The notes under the pieces are model-generated. The model saw only the letters and a list, made by a program, of their open reading frames with translations, was not told where the DNA came from and did no database searches. A program made the translations under genes and the position numbers. From the NCBI RefSeq assembly GCF_000972865.1, contig NZ_CP011144.1:2666001-2730000 (forward strand): a stretch of DNA of 64,000 nt, given 5' to 3'. Shown here piece after piece: positions 36,820 through 46,774 of the stretch (position 1 is the stretch's first letter; every line of letters starts with the position of its first letter). The stretch comes from Pseudoxanthomonas suwonensis (lineage in GTDB: Bacteria > Pseudomonadota > Gammaproteobacteria > Xanthomonadales > Xanthomonadaceae).

Positions 36820-38067
36820 ATGGATGCCGCTACCCGTCCCGTCGCCAGCTACGCGCAACGCATCGCCTTCGTCTCGGAGATGGCCGCGCGCCTGCACCGC
36901 TACGGGACGACCGCACAAAGGCTCGAAGCGGCGGTCACGGCGCTGTCGCAGCGCCTGGACCTGGAATGCGAGGCCTGGTCCAACCCGACCGGCCTGATCC
37001 TGAGCTTCAGCGACCCGGGCAAACCGCTGGGCAGCAGCGACACCACCCGGGTGATCCGCCTGGCCCCGGGCGAGAACGACCTGCACAAGCTGGGCGAGGC
37101 CGACCGCATCGCCGAGGCGGTGGCCAACGGTCAGATGAGCATCGCCCAGGGCCACACCGCGCTGCGCACCCTGGACCGCGCGCCGGTCATGCGCACGCGG
37201 GTGATGCAGGTGCTGGCCTTCGGCCTGGCCGCGGCGGCGGTGGCCGGCCTGTGGCGCCTGCCGTGGCTGGACATCGCCACCGCGGCGGCCGCCGGCCTGC
37301 TGATCGGCCTGCTCGACCAGTACACCAGCCCGCGCCCGGCGATGAAGGAGGCCTCCGAAGCGCTGGCCGCGCTGACCGCCGGCACCGTGGTCAGCCTGGT
37401 CGCGGTCACGGTCGGGCCGCTCAACCTCAACACGGTGGTGATCGCCTCGCTGGTGGTGCTGCTGCCCGGCATGGCGATCACCAATGCCATGAACGAGCTG
37501 GCCAGCCAGCACTGGGTGTCCGGCACGGTGCGTTTCGCCGGCGCGCTGACCACGGTGATGAAGCTGACCGTCGGCGCGATCATCGCGATCGAGATCCTCG
37601 GCCAGCTCGGCCTGCAGCCGCAGGTGCGCGCCTGGCGGCCGCAGCCGGAGTGGGTGGAGTGGTCGGCGATGGTGCTGGCCGCGTTCGCCTTCGCGGTGCT
37701 GTTCAAGGCCAGCCGCCGCGACTACCCGTGGGTGATGGGCGCGGCCATCGCCGGCTATCTGATCGCGCGCTACGCCGGCCAGGCCTGGGGCAGCCCCGCC
37801 GGCATCTTCCTCTCGGCGCTGGCGCTGACCGCGGCCGGCAACGCGTTTGGGCGCTGGGTGCAGCGGCCGGGCGCGATCATCCGCCTGCCCGGCATCATCA
37901 TGCTGGTGCCCGGCAGCGCCAGCCTGCGCGGCCTGCTCACACTGGTCCAGCAGCAGGACGTGGATGCAGGGCAGAGCGCGCTGCTGACGGTGACCACCAT
38001 CGTCATGGCGCTGGTGGCCGGACTGCTGTTCGGCAACCTGCTGATGCCGGCGCGCAAGAACCTGTAG
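36820..38067 (+). CDS. ThrE-family threonine/serine exporter
   Basis: 415 residues. The N-terminal half is a cytoplasmic ThrE domain (RIAFVSEMAARLHRYGTTAQRLEAAVTALSQRLDLECEAWSNPTGLILSF), then about ten membrane segments, including the two duplicated halves (DUF1212 and DUF3815 types) fused as in Corynebacterium ThrE. Predicted to export small amino acids. A GATACT box at 36808-36813 would place +1 at or next to the ATG, so the mRNA may be leaderless; no SD is visible. The stop TAG lies in a palindromic repeat (CTGTAGCCGG). Confidence 0.88.
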   Translation: MDAATRPVASYAQRIAFVSEMAARLHRYGTTAQRLEAAVTALSQRLDLECEAWSNPTGLILSFSDPGKPLGSSDTTRVIRLAPGENDLHKLGEADRIAEAVANGQMSIAQGHTALRTLDRAPVMRTRVMQVLAFGLAAAAVAGLWRLPWLDIATAAAAGLLIGLLDQYTSPRPAMKEASEALAALTAGTVVSLVAVTVGPLNLNTVVIASLVVLLPGMAITNAMNELASQHWVSGTVRFAGALTTVMKLTVGAIIAIEILGQLGLQPQVRAWRPQPEWVEWSAMVLAAFAFAVLFKASRRDYPWVMGAAIAGYLIARYAGQAWGSPAGIFLSALALTAAGNAFGRWVQRPGAIIRLPGIIMLVPGSASLRGLLTLVQQQDVDAGQSALLTVTTIVMALVAGLLFGNLLMPARKNL

Positions 38068-38273
38068 CCGGCTTCAGCCGGCGACGCGGGGCGTCGGGAC
38101 CGTGCGGCGTTGTGGCTGCGGGTGGCGTCGTGTCGCCGGCTGAACCCGGCTCCTGCAACAGCAACAGCCGCGGCGCGGCCGGTTCCCCTGTAGGAGCCGA
38201 CTTCAGTCGGCGACACGGGCGTCGGGACTACGAGGATGTCGCCTGTGCCGGCGTCCGACCGGCGAAACCCGGA
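38063..38273. repeat. Two GTAG-headed palindromic elements, the second degenerate
   Basis: Elements 38063-38158 and 38189 to about 38273. The first starts inside the thrE stop codon and lacks the GAG after GTAG; its right end reads GCTCCTGCAA. The second has a clear left half (GACTTCAGTCGGCGACAC) but a decayed right half. The spacer holds AGCCGCGGCGCGGCCGG. Confidence 0.75.
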
Positions 38274-38277
38274 AAAA

Positions 38278-38302
38278 CGAAAAACGCCAGCATGCGCCGG
38301 CG
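38278..38302 (-). terminator. Terminator of the H-NS-like gene
   Basis: On the minus strand, a 7-bp stem (CGCCGGC with GCTGGCG, one G-U pair; plus coordinates 38285-38291 and 38296-38302) with a 4-base loop, followed by TTTTTCG. About 33 bases after the stop codon. Confidence 0.75.
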
Positions 38303-38334
38303 CTTCTTCCGTGGGCAGCCGGAAAACCGGCCGA

Positions 38335-38763
38335 CTACTTCTTCGCCTTCTTCACCACCCGCTTCTTGCCCTGGGTCCTGGGCTTGGGTGTCAGCTTGGC
38401 GGTGCCCGGGATCAGGAACTCGCCCAGATCACGGCCCTTGGCGGTGTAGCCGGCCAGCCAGCGCGGTTGCTTGCCGCGGCCGGTCCAGGTTTCCCTCGGG
38501 TTTTCCGGATTGCGGTACTTCGGCGCGACCTTGCCCAGCTTGCGGCCGGCCCGGGCGGGCGAGGCGGCCCGCTTCGCGCCGCCGGCGGCCGCGCCGCCGA
38601 ACAGCTCCTCGATGGTGTAGCCCTCGGCCTTGGCCAGCTTGGTCAGCTTGCCGCGCACCTGCGCGACCGGCGTGCGTTTGGTCAGCTGCGCCTGGCGCTT
38701 CCTGGCGGTGGTGATCAGCGAAGCGAGTTCGCGCGGCGACAGCGTGTTGAGATCGATCGACAT
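38335..38763 (-). CDS. H-NS-family nucleoid protein
   Basis: 142 residues. The N-terminal helical oligomerisation region (about 5-55: LNTLSPRELASLITTARKRQAQL, VRGKLTKLAKAEGYTIEELFG) and the C-terminal DNA-binding motif TWTGRGKQPRWL (92-103) match the short H-NS/Bv3F group; the KYRNPENPRETWTGRGKQPRWL core is its hallmark. A Lys/Arg-rich tail follows. It is expected to silence AT-rich DNA. ATG 38763 has CGGAG before it; upstream in-frame Mets are less likely. Confidence 0.9.
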   Translation of the reverse strand: MSIDLNTLSPRELASLITTARKRQAQLTKRTPVAQVRGKLTKLAKAEGYTIEELFGGAAAGGAKRAASPARAGRKLGKVAPKYRNPENPRETWTGRGKQPRWLAGYTAKGRDLGEFLIPGTAKLTPKPRTQGKKRVVKKAKK

Positions 38764-38928
38764 CAAATCACTCCGGCTCGGGGATGGGGTTCGACGTCCG
38801 TCCCTGGGCATCGTGCAGGCAGGATAATGCAGCGACATAATCGCGGCAAATAAACACGGCGTGAAATCCTGCAATATCGCCGGATAATCCGCCCGGAAAG
38901 GCGCGGATTATCCCTTTCGCGGCCGCAC

Positions 38929-40626
38929 TCAGCCCTGCCGCAGCCGCTCCAGCAATCGCGCGCGATCCAGCGCTTCGGCCTCGCTCGCGTTGCGCGCGCG
39001 GTACTCGAACGTGCCCGCGGCCAGGCCGCGCTCGGATACCACCACCCGGTGCGGGATGCCGATCAGTTCGATGTCGGCGAACATCGCGCCCGGGCGCAGG
39101 CCACGGTCGTCGAGCACCGCGTCCAGCCCGGCGGCCTGCAGTTCGGCCAGCAGCGCCTCGGCCGCCGCGTCCACCGCCGCGTCCTTCTTCGGGTTGATCA
39201 CGCACACGGCCACGGTCCACGGGGCCATCGGCGCCGGCCAGACGATGCCGGCCTCGTCGTGGTTCTGCTCGATCGCCGCGGCCACGATCCGCGACACGCC
39301 GATGCCGTAGCAGCCCATCGCCGGCACGGCGGCCTTGCCGGTCTCGTCGAGCACGGTGAAGCCCATCGCCTCGGAATACTTGCGGCCGAGCTGGAACACG
39401 TGGCCGACCTCGATACCTCGCGCGAGGCGCAGTTCGCCACCGTCGTCGGCGCGGTCGCCGGCGACTACGTTGCGGATGTCGGCGACCACGTCCGGCTCGG
39501 GCAGGTCGAGGCCCCAGTTCACGCCGGCCAGGTGGAAGCCGGTCTCGTTGGCGCCGACCACGAAGTCGGCCATCGCCGCGACCTCGCGGTCGGCGACGAC
39601 GCGGACCGGCTCCTTGGGAGCGACCGGGCCGAGGAAGCCCGGCTCGCTGCCCAGGTGCTCGAGGATCTCGGCTTCGGTCGCCAGCCGGTAGTCGGCCAGG
39701 CCTTCGAGCTTGGCCAGCTTGATCTCGTTGACCGCATGGTCGCCGCGCACCAGCACCAGGACGAAGCCGTCGTCGCCCACCACCGCGACCGACTTGACCG
39801 TGCGCGGAAGCGGAATGCCCATCAGCGCGGCCACGTCCTCGCAGGTCTTCTGGATCGGCGTGTCGACCTTGCGCAGCGTTTCGGCGGCGGCCGGGCGCGG
39901 GCCCGGCGCGGCGGCCTGCGCGGTTTCCACGTTGGCCGCATAGTCCGAGCCGGTGGAGAACGCCAGCGCGTCCTCGCCCGATTCGGCCAGCACATGGAAC
40001 TCCTGCGAGGCGTCGCCGCCGATCGCGCCGGAGTCGGCCTGCACCGCGCGGAACTGCAGCCCCAGGCGGGTGAAGACGCGGGTGTAGGCCGCCTTCATGT
40101 TCTCGTACTCGCGCGCCAGGTCGGCGTCGGTCACGTGGAACGAGTAGGCGTCCTTCATCAGGAACTCGCGCGCGCGCATCACCCCGAAGCGCGGGCGGAT
40201 CTCGTCGCGGAACTTGCTGTGGACCTGGTAGAAGTTGACCGGCAGCTGCTTGTAGCTGGACAGCTCCTGGCGGGCGAAGTCGGTGATCGCCTCCTCCGCG
40301 GTCGGGCTGTAGCAGAACTCCTGCTCCTTTCGGTCCTTGATCTTCAGCAGCTGGCCGCCGAACTTCTCCCAGCGGCCGGTTTCCTCCCACAGCTCCTTCG
40401 GCTGGATGGTCGGCAGCTGCAGCTCGATCGCGCCGGCGCGGTCCATCTCCTCGCGCACGACCGCCTCGACCTTGCGCAGCACGCGCAGGCCCAGCGGCGA
40501 CCAGGTGTACAGGCCGGCGGCGAGCTTGCGGATCATGCCGGCGCGCAGCATCAGCCGGTGGCTGACCAGTTCGGCGTCGGCCGGGGTTTCCTTGGTGGTG
40601 TGCAGGTGGAAGCGGGACAGGCGCAT
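38929..40626 (-). CDS. proS: Prolyl-tRNA synthetase
   Basis: Charges tRNA-Pro. 565 residues, the bacterial type with an editing (INS) domain between motifs 2 and 3. Start [66 protein letters not shown] (motif 1), then [46 protein letters not shown] (motif 2), INS domain about 220-400, and [28 protein letters not shown] (motif 3). The anticodon-binding domain ends the protein. Confidence 0.96.
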   Translation of the reverse strand: MRLSRFHLHTTKETPADAELVSHRLMLRAGMIRKLAAGLYTWSPLGLRVLRKVEAVVREEMDRAGAIELQLPTIQPKELWEETGRWEKFGGQLLKIKDRKEQEFCYSPTAEEAITDFARQELSSYKQLPVNFYQVHSKFRDEIRPRFGVMRAREFLMKDAYSFHVTDADLAREYENMKAAYTRVFTRLGLQFRAVQADSGAIGGDASQEFHVLAESGEDALAFSTGSDYAANVETAQAAAPGPRPAAAETLRKVDTPIQKTCEDVAALMGIPLPRTVKSVAVVGDDGFVLVLVRGDHAVNEIKLAKLEGLADYRLATEAEILEHLGSEPGFLGPVAPKEPVRVVADREVAAMADFVVGANETGFHLAGVNWGLDLPEPDVVADIRNVVAGDRADDGGELRLARGIEVGHVFQLGRKYSEAMGFTVLDETGKAAVPAMGCYGIGVSRIVAAAIEQNHDEAGIVWPAPMAPWTVAVCVINPKKDAAVDAAAEALLAELQAAGLDAVLDDRGLRPGAMFADIELIGIPHRVVVSERGLAAGTFEYRARNASEAEALDRARLLERLRQG

Positions 40627-40701
40627 CGCGTGGGAGAGGTCGGGGCGGGAAGCCGGACATTCTGCCAGTACGGGCGGTACGGCGCCCGGGGCGTGCCATC
40701 G

Positions 40702-40800
40702 CCGTCGTCCCGGCGCACGCCGGGACCCGGTGACTTTGCCCCTTCCGGGCTACCGGCCGCGTGGCAAGTCACTGGGCCCCGGCGTGCGCCGGGACGACGG
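40702..40800. repeat. Long palindromic element (GTCGTCCCGGCG family)
   Basis: A perfect 23-bp inverted repeat (40702-40724 with 40778-40800) around a 53-base middle that holds a second complementary pair (GGTGAC and GTCACTGGG). Lies between proS and the small DUF4124-like gene. A related element is at 46627-46765. Confidence 0.8.
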
Positions 40801-40870
40801 AGCAGGGTCGGGATGTTCGGTCGAGGATGCCGGGAACCGCAGGAACCGGCTGCCGGCCGGCCCGGCCGGC

Positions 40871-41146
40871 CTAGGGCGTGCGCTCGACCCGGATGCCCGG
40901 CGCCGGCTCACGGGCGACGCGCTCGTAGGGACGGCCCTTGGGCGGGGTATCGGTGATCTGCAGGTGGCCGGCGTCGTCGCGCCAGCGGTAGAGCGGGCGC
41001 AGGGCGTCCTCGGCTTCGGCCGCGGCGGCCTCTGCCGCCCGCTGCCGGGCTTCGGGCGACCGCTGCGGCGCCTGCTCGCGGCCCAGCCACCAGGCCAGGC
41101 CGCCGCCCAGGATCAGGCCGGCCAGGACCGCCCAGACCGCACGCAT
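40871..41146 (-). CDS. Small membrane-anchored protein with DUF4124-like segment
   Basis: 91 residues. One transmembrane segment (about 5-22, VWAVLAGLILGGGLAWWLG), an Ala/Glu/Arg-rich helical linker, then YRWRDDAGHLQITDTPPKGRPYERV, which is the DUF4124 core (YRWxDxxGxxxxxDxPPxG). Function unknown; these proteins are envelope-associated. ATG 41146 is preferred to the GTG one codon upstream; it lies three bases after the stop of the related upstream gene, so they are co-transcribed paralogue-like partners. Confidence 0.65.
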   Translation of the reverse strand: MRAVWAVLAGLILGGGLAWWLGREQAPQRSPEARQRAAEAAAAEAEDALRPLYRWRDDAGHLQITDTPPKGRPYERVAREPAPGIRVERTP

Positions 41147-41149
41147 CAC

Positions 41150-41533
41150 TCAGCCGGCGGGCGGACAGTAGGCCTTGGCCGCGGCCTCGGCGAGGCTCTT
41201 CTGAGCGGCCCGGTCCTCGTCGGTCAGGGCGGTGTCGGGCGTGCCGTCGCCATCGGTGTCGCGCATCACCGGCGCGCCGCTGCCCAGCAGCTGCAGGTTC
41301 TGGCGGGCGGTGGCGCATTGCGGGTCCACGGCCGCTGCCGCCGGCGTCGCCGCGTCCACGTATTGCCCCCGGCTGTCGATCCGGCGGGTGTCGTATTTCT
41401 GGCCCGGCGGCGGCTTGTCCGAGGAGTGGGTGACGCCGCTGGCGTCCTTCCACTGGTAGACATTGTTGGCCATGGCACTGGCGCAGACGCCGGCGGCCAG
41501 GAGCAGCAGGCAGGACCGGGACAGGAAGCGCAT
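41150..41533 (-). CDS. Secreted DUF4124-domain protein
   Basis: 127 residues. Signal peptide about 1-22 (SCLLLLAAGVCASAMA), then the DUF4124 core NVYQWKDASGVTHSSDKPPPGQKYDTRRI at 24-52, and a helical tail ending in CPPAG with two Cys residues (one in DPQCATARQNLQLLG). Family function is unknown; periplasmic location predicted. ATG 41533 gives the signal peptide; a longer upstream frame adds an unlikely proline-rich lead. It is followed by the small DUF4124-like gene. Confidence 0.78.
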   Translation of the reverse strand: MRFLSRSCLLLLAAGVCASAMANNVYQWKDASGVTHSSDKPPPGQKYDTRRIDSRGQYVDAATPAAAAVDPQCATARQNLQLLGSGAPVMRDTDGDGTPDTALTDEDRAAQKSLAEAAAKAYCPPAG

Positions 41534-41649
41534 CGGCGGGTCTCCAGCGGGTCGGGTGGGCGGTGCGCCGATTGCAGCACCCGGCCGCGGGGCTGGCAAG
41601 TCGCGCGGTCACGGTTCGCAGGCGCCCGGCCGGCCCGTACACTGGCGGC

Positions 41650-42423
41650 ATGGACCTCGAACCGCCACCGCCGCGCTCGCGCGGGATCTACCTGCTGCCC
41701 AACCTGTTCACCACCTGCGGCCTGTTCGCGGGCTTCTACGCGATCATCGCCGCGGCCAACAGCCAGTTCACCGCCGCGGCCATCGCCGTGTTCGTGGCCG
41801 GGATCATGGACGGGATCGACGGCCGGGTGGCGCGCCTGACCGGCACCAGCAGCGCCTTCGGTGTCCAGTACGACTCGCTGGCCGACCTGGTCAGCTTCGG
41901 CCTGGCGCCGGCGCTGGTGATGTACCACTGGTCGCTGTCGGCGCTGAAGTTCGACGGCGGCACCCTGGGCCGGGTCGGCTGGGCGGTGGCGTTCCTGTAC
42001 GCGGCGTGCGCGGCGCTGCGCCTGGCCCGCTTCAACACCCAGGTCGGGGTGGTCGACAAGCGCTGGTTCGTCGGCCTGGCCAGCCCGGCCGCGGCGGGGC
42101 TGATGATGTCCTTCGTCTGGGCCTTCGCCGACGGCGAGCTGGGCTGGAGCGGCGAGGAGCTGCGCTACGTCGCCCTCGCGGTGACCCTGTGCGCGGCCCT
42201 GCTGATGGTCAGCCGGATCCGCTACTGGAGCTTCAAGGGCAGCGGCGAGGGCGGCGCGCGCGCCGACCGGGTGCCTTTCGCGGTGCTGCTGATCGTGCCG
42301 GTGGCCATCGCGGTGCTGGTGATCGACCTGCCGCGGGTGCTGTTGGCGGTGGGCGTCCTGTATGCGTTGTCCGGTCCCTTGATGGCGCTGTGGCAGCGCC
42401 TGCGGCCGTCGGAGCCGGCGTGA
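41650..42423 (+). CDS. pssA: CDP-diacylglycerol-serine O-phosphatidyltransferase
   Basis: Inner-membrane enzyme making phosphatidylserine from CDP-diacylglycerol and serine, the route to phosphatidylethanolamine. 257 residues with several membrane spans. The CDP-alcohol phosphatidyltransferase motif is complete: D54GID57GRVAR, G71, D75, D79 (DGIDGRVARLTGTSSAFGVQ then YDSLAD). The N-terminus YLLPNLFTTCGLFAGF is typical of the Gram-positive/PssA type 2. Overlaps the next gene by four bases. Confidence 0.93.
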   Translation: MDLEPPPPRSRGIYLLPNLFTTCGLFAGFYAIIAAANSQFTAAAIAVFVAGIMDGIDGRVARLTGTSSAFGVQYDSLADLVSFGLAPALVMYHWSLSALKFDGGTLGRVGWAVAFLYAACAALRLARFNTQVGVVDKRWFVGLASPAAAGLMMSFVWAFADGELGWSGEELRYVALAVTLCAALLMVSRIRYWSFKGSGEGGARADRVPFAVLLIVPVAIAVLVIDLPRVLLAVGVLYALSGPLMALWQRLRPSEPA

Positions 42424-42890
42424 ATCCCGGCGTCACGCCCTGGAGTCCGCAGCAGCGGCGCTGGCTGCAGGCGCTGGGGCATTCCGTGCTGCGGCTGGGC
42501 GCGGGCGAGGACGAACCTGCGGCTACTGCCGGCCCGGGGCGGATCGATGCCGCGGATCAGGTGGTGGCGACGCCGCCGGCCCCGTCGCCGCAGCGGCTGC
42601 CGGCGCAACCGGCTCTCGACCCGGCGCCGCCCCGTCGCGCGCCGGCTGCCCCGGCGGACACCGCCGCCGGCGAGACGGCGCCGGCGCCGACCGCGCGCGC
42701 GGCGATGCGGCGACCGGCGCGGCTGCCGGACCGCCTGCAGCTGGCGATGCTGCGCGCCTCCGGGCTGGATCCGGCCGATCCCGCCGCGCAGGCGCTGATG
42801 GCGCAGTGGCCGGTCGAGCGGCTGCGCGGCGACGGCGCGGCCAAGCGCGCGTTCTGGCCGCAGCTGCGCGCGCTGCGGAGACGGCCGTGA
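42420..42890 (+). CDS. Hypothetical protein between pssA and rimI
   Basis: 156 residues, GTG start sharing GTGA with the pssA stop and ending overlapping rimI by four bases. An N-terminal WSPQQRRWLQALGHSVLRLG, a low-complexity Ala/Pro-rich middle (about 40-100), and a C-terminal RLPDRLQLAMLRASGLDPADPAAQALMAQWPVERLRGDGAAKRAFWPQLRALRR helical part. No family recognised with certainty, though a similar protein often stands before rimI in this group. Overlaps on both sides argue that it is translated. Confidence 0.6.
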   Translation: MNPGVTPWSPQQRRWLQALGHSVLRLGAGEDEPAATAGPGRIDAADQVVATPPAPSPQRLPAQPALDPAPPRRAPAAPADTAAGETAPAPTARAAMRRPARLPDRLQLAMLRASGLDPADPAAQALMAQWPVERLRGDGAAKRAFWPQLRALRRRP

Positions 42891-43393
42891 GCGTGGCCGC
42901 GTATCGCGACCTGGCGCCGTCGTGGCGCGTGCGGACGATGCGCGAGGGCGACCTGGACGCGGTGATGGCGATCGAGCGCCGCGCCTATCCGTTCCCCTGG
43001 ACCCGCGGCATCTTCCGCGACTGCCTGGTGGCCGGCTATCCCTCGCTGCTGGCGCTGGAGGACGACCGCCCGGCCGGCTACGGGGTGATGAGCATCGCCG
43101 CCGACGAAGCCCACCTGCTCAACCTGTGCACCGCGCCCGAGCGGCAGTCGCGCGGGCTCGGCCGGCACCTGCTGCGCGCGTTGCTGCGCACCGCCCGCGA
43201 CCGTGGTGCCCACCGGATATTCCTCGAGGTGCGACCTTCCAACCCGCCGGCCATCGCCCTATACCACAGCGAGGGTTTCAACGAGATCGGGCGCCGGCCG
43301 CGCTATTACCCGGCGGCGCAGGGGCGCGAGGACGCGCTGGTGATGGCGATGGAGCTGGTCGGCGACGACGTGGAGCGGATGCCGCCGCTCTGA
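42887..43393 (+). CDS. rimI: Ribosomal-protein-alanine N-acetyltransferase
   Basis: GNAT acetyltransferase for the N-terminal alanine of ribosomal protein S18. 168 residues. Start GTG with GGAG at 42877-42880. Motifs: RTMREGDLDAVMAIERRAYPFPWTRGIFRDCLVAGY (RimI-like), the acetyl-CoA loop PERQSRGLGRHLLRALL, and EVRPSNPPAIALYHSEGFNEIGRRPRYYP. It overlaps the hypothetical gene before it, making a pssA-orf-rimI operon. Confidence 0.92.
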   Translation: MSVAAYRDLAPSWRVRTMREGDLDAVMAIERRAYPFPWTRGIFRDCLVAGYPSLLALEDDRPAGYGVMSIAADEAHLLNLCTAPERQSRGLGRHLLRALLRTARDRGAHRIFLEVRPSNPPAIALYHSEGFNEIGRRPRYYPAAQGREDALVMAMELVGDDVERMPPL

Positions 43394-43415
43394 CGGTTGG
43401 TTCGCGGCAGCGTGG

Positions 43416-43756
43416 TAGTAGGAGCCGGGCTTGCCCGCGACGCGACGCCGTCGGCACAGGCGACACCTTCATGGTCCCGACGCCCGTGTCGCCGACTGAA
43501 GTCGGCTCCTACAGAAGAGCGGCCGCGCCGTGGCTGTTGTAGGAGCCGGGTTCAGCCGGCGACCCGACGCCGCTGGCCCAGGCGACGCCCTCGTGGTTCC
43601 GACGCCCGTGTCGCCGACTGAAGTCAGCTCCTACAGAAGAGCGGCCGCGCGGTGGCTGTTGTAGGAGCCGGGTTCAGCCGGCGACCCGACGTCGCCGGCC
43701 CAGGCGACGCCCTCGTGATTTCGACGCCCGTGCCGCCAGCAAGCCGGGCTCCTACA
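43416..43756. repeat. Tandem array of three GTAG-headed palindromic elements
   Basis: This 392-base gap between rimI and valS holds little but repeats: 43416-43513, 43537-43634 and 43659-43756. The period is 121-122 bases, and the spacers share GAAGAGCGGCCGCG and GTGGCTG. Left halves are GGGCTTGCCCGCGAC, GGGTTCAGCCGGCGAC and GGGTTCAGCCGGCGAC; right halves are GTCGCCGACTGAAGTCGG, GTCGCCGACTGAAGTCAG and GCCGCCAGCAAGCCGGG. The valS stop lies 30 bases after the last. Confidence 0.88.
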
Positions 43757-43785
43757 GAAAGCCGTGGCGGTCGCAGGCGCCGAGC

Positions 43786-46617
43786 TCAGAGCTTGGCGCG
43801 TTGCCCGCGCAGGCCCTCGAGCTGGGCGCTCCAGTCGGCCAGGCGCTGGCGTTCCTGGTCGACCACGGCCGCCGGCACCTTGTCGGTGAACCTGGCCAGC
43901 TTGGCTTCGCTCTTGTCCTTCTCGGCGGACACGCGCGCGATCTCCTTGTCCAGGCGGGCGCGTTCGGCGTCGAGGTCGACCAGGCCTTCCAGCGGCACCA
44001 GCAGCTTCAGTTCGCCGACGATGGCCGCCGCCGCGGGCGGCGTGGCCGCATCGCCGGCCAGCCATTCGACCGACTCGAGCCTGAGCAGGAAGCGCAGCTG
44101 CGCGGCGAAGCGCTCCACGCGCGCCCGGTCGGCATCGCTGCCGGCCTGCAGCAGCAGGCGCACCTGTTTCGACGGCGACACGCCCAGCTCGCTGCGCACG
44201 CGGCGCAGGCCCGAGACCATCGCCTTGAACCATTCGATGTCGGCCTCGGCGGCACTGTAGTCCTGGCCGGCGAACTCCTCGGGCAGGGGATACGGCCGCA
44301 GCGAGATCGAGTTTCCTTCGATGCCCAGGCGTGGAGCGACCTGCCGCCACAACTCTTCGGTCACGAACGGCACCAGCGGGTGCAGCAGGCGCAGCAGCGA
44401 CTCGAGCACGTGCAGCAGGGTGTGGCGGGTGCTGGCCGCGGCTTCGGCGTCATCGCCGTTGAGCGCCGGCTTGGCCAACTCGACGAACCAGTCGCAGAAC
44501 TCGTTCCAGGCGAATTCGTACAGCACCTGGGCCAGCAGGTCGAAGCGGTAGGCGGCGAACTGTTCCTGTGCCTCGGCGGCGACCGCCGTCAGGCGCGCGA
44601 GGATCCACTTCTCCGCGTCGGTCTTCGGCTGCGGCGCGCCGGCGAAGGTTGCGCCCTCGGTGTTCATCAGCACGAAGCGGCTGGCGTTCCACAGCTTGTT
44701 GCAGAAGTTCTTGTAGCCCTCGGCGCGGCCGAGGTCGAACTTGATGTCGCGGCCGTGGCCGGCCAGCGCGGCAATGGTGAAGCGTAGTGCGTCGGCGCCG
44801 TGGGCGATGATGCCGTCGGGGAATTCCTTGCGGGTGGCGCGCTCGATCTTCTCGGCCAGCTTGGGCTGCATCAGCCCGCTGGTGCGCTTGGCGACCAGGT
44901 CCTCCAGGGTGATGCCGTCGATGATGTCCAGCGGATCCAGCACGTTGCCCTTGGACTTGGACATCTTCTGGCCCTGCGCGTCGCGGATCAGGCCGGTGAT
45001 GTAGACGTCGCGGAACGGCACCTGGCCGGTGAAGTTGTCGGTGGCCATGATCATCCGCGCCACCCAGAAGAAGATGATGTCGAAGCCGGTGACCAGCACC
45101 GACGACGGCAGGTAGCGGTCGAAGCCGCGCTGCGCCATCGCCGCCTGGTCCGGCCAGCCCAGGGTCGAGAACGGCCACAGCTGCGAGGAGAACCAGGTCT
45201 CCAGCACGTCGCTGTCCTGGGTCAGGGCGGCATCACCCAGGCCGTGCTTCGCGCGCACCTCGTCCTCGCTGCGGCCGACGTAGCAGGTGCCCGCCGCGTC
45301 GAACCAGGCCGGGATGCGATGGCCCCACCACAGCTGGCGGCTGATGCACCAGTCCTGGATGTTCTCCATCCAGTGGCGGTAGGTGTTGATCCAGTTCGGC
45401 GGGACGAACTTCACGTCTCCGTTCTCGACCAGCTCCAGGCCGCGCTTCGCCAGCGCGTCCATCCTCACGAACCACTGGTCGGTCAGGTACGGCTCGATCA
45501 CCTGGCCGGTGCGGTCGCCGCGCGGCACCTGCAGCTTGTGCGGCCGGGTCTCGGCCAGCAGGCCCAGCTCCTCCAGGTCGGCGAGCACGACCTTGCGCGC
45601 TTCGTAGCGATCCAGGCCGCGGTACTTCTCCGGCGCGCTGTCGTTGAGCGCGGCCACCGGGGTGAACAGATTGATCATCGGCAGCGAATGGCGCACGCCG
45701 ACCTGGTAGTCGTTGAAGTCGTGCGCCGGGGTGACCTTGACCACGCCGGTGCCGAAGTCGCGGTCGACGTAGTCGTCGGCGATCACCGGGATGCGGCGGC
45801 CGGTGAGCGGCAGCTCGACCTCGTTGCCGACGAGCGCGGCGTAGCGCGGGTCTTCCGGGTGCACCATCGCCGCCACGTCGCCGAGCATGGTCTCCGGGCG
45901 GGTGGTGGCCACGACCAGGTAGTCGCGGGTCTCGCGCACGACTTCGTTGCCGTCGGCATCGACCTCGACGTGTTCGTAGGACACGCCATCGGCCAGCGGA
46001 TAGCGGATCGACCAGAGGAAGCCGTCCTCCTCGACGTTCTCCACTTCCAGGTCGGAGATCGCGGTCTTCAGCACCGGGTCCCAGTTGACCAGGCGCTGGC
46101 CGCGGTAGATCAGGCCCTGTTCGTGCCAGCGCACGAACGCCTCGACCACCGCCGCCGACGGCTGCGGGTCCATGGTGAAGGTGCTGCGCGACCAGTCACC
46201 GGAGGCGCCCAGCCGGCGCATCTGCCGCTCGATGGTGTCGCCGGACTGCGCCTTCCATTCCCAGACCTTGGCGACGAAGCCTTCGCGGCCCAGCGAATCG
46301 CGGGTCTGGCCGTTGCCTTCCAGCGCCAGGTTGCGGCTGACCACCATCTCGGTGGCGATGCCGGCGTGGTCGGTGCCCATCTGCCAGAGCACGTCGTAGC
46401 CGCGCATGCGGTGGTAGCGGACCAGCGCGTCCATCAGCGTGTGCTGGAAGGCGTGGCCCATGTGCAGGGTGCCGGTGACGTTCGGCGGCGGCAGCAGGAT
46501 CGAATAGGGCGTGCCCTGGCCGCTGGGCTTGAAGCAGCCGCTGGCCTCCCACTCGGCGTACAGGCGCGATTCGAAGGTCTTGGGTTCGTAGCCGGAGGGC
46601 AGGGCGGTGTCGGTCAT
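43786..46617 (-). CDS. valS: Valyl-tRNA synthetase
   Basis: Class I enzyme charging tRNA-Val, 943 residues (typical 940-955). HIGH-type motif [13 protein letters not shown] near 40-52, connective editing domain in the middle (about 200-330, [22 protein letters not shown]), KMSKS in [14 protein letters not shown] (near 555), anticodon domain after 650, and a C-terminal coiled coil ([37 protein letters not shown]). The start [16 protein letters not shown] matches relatives; the longer open frame upstream runs through a palindromic repeat. Confidence 0.97.
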   Translation of the reverse strand: MTDTALPSGYEPKTFESRLYAEWEASGCFKPSGQGTPYSILLPPPNVTGTLHMGHAFQHTLMDALVRYHRMRGYDVLWQMGTDHAGIATEMVVSRNLALEGNGQTRDSLGREGFVAKVWEWKAQSGDTIERQMRRLGASGDWSRSTFTMDPQPSAAVVEAFVRWHEQGLIYRGQRLVNWDPVLKTAISDLEVENVEEDGFLWSIRYPLADGVSYEHVEVDADGNEVVRETRDYLVVATTRPETMLGDVAAMVHPEDPRYAALVGNEVELPLTGRRIPVIADDYVDRDFGTGVVKVTPAHDFNDYQVGVRHSLPMINLFTPVAALNDSAPEKYRGLDRYEARKVVLADLEELGLLAETRPHKLQVPRGDRTGQVIEPYLTDQWFVRMDALAKRGLELVENGDVKFVPPNWINTYRHWMENIQDWCISRQLWWGHRIPAWFDAAGTCYVGRSEDEVRAKHGLGDAALTQDSDVLETWFSSQLWPFSTLGWPDQAAMAQRGFDRYLPSSVLVTGFDIIFFWVARMIMATDNFTGQVPFRDVYITGLIRDAQGQKMSKSKGNVLDPLDIIDGITLEDLVAKRTSGLMQPKLAEKIERATRKEFPDGIIAHGADALRFTIAALAGHGRDIKFDLGRAEGYKNFCNKLWNASRFVLMNTEGATFAGAPQPKTDAEKWILARLTAVAAEAQEQFAAYRFDLLAQVLYEFAWNEFCDWFVELAKPALNGDDAEAAASTRHTLLHVLESLLRLLHPLVPFVTEELWRQVAPRLGIEGNSISLRPYPLPEEFAGQDYSAAEADIEWFKAMVSGLRRVRSELGVSPSKQVRLLLQAGSDADRARVERFAAQLRFLLRLESVEWLAGDAATPPAAAAIVGELKLLVPLEGLVDLDAERARLDKEIARVSAEKDKSEAKLARFTDKVPAAVVDQERQRLADWSAQLEGLRGQRAKL

Positions 46618-46626
46618 CGTCTTCTT

Positions 46627-46765
46627 CGTCGTCCCGGCGCAAGCCGGGACCCAGTGTCTTGGGGCCTGTTCCGCGTCGTCCCCGCGCAGGCGGGGATCCA
46701 GTGTCTTTACCGCGGCATCGAGAAGGGCGGAAGTCACTGGGTTCCCGCCTGCGCGGGAACGACGA
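46627..46765. repeat. Palindromic elements of the GTCGTCCCGGCG family
   Basis: Two left-type copies (46627-46660 region and 46674-46708 region) and one inverted copy (46733-46765), related to the long palindrome at 40702-40800. The shared core is CGTCGTCCC, a GCGCAGGCGGG-type hairpin and CCAGTG. Lies between holC and valS. Confidence 0.75.
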
Positions 46766-46774
46766 GATTCGGAG

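Noticed and set aside
43416..43756. CRISPR-like regular repeats
   Set aside because: The units are long palindromes with conserved, not unique, spacers and no cas genes are near.
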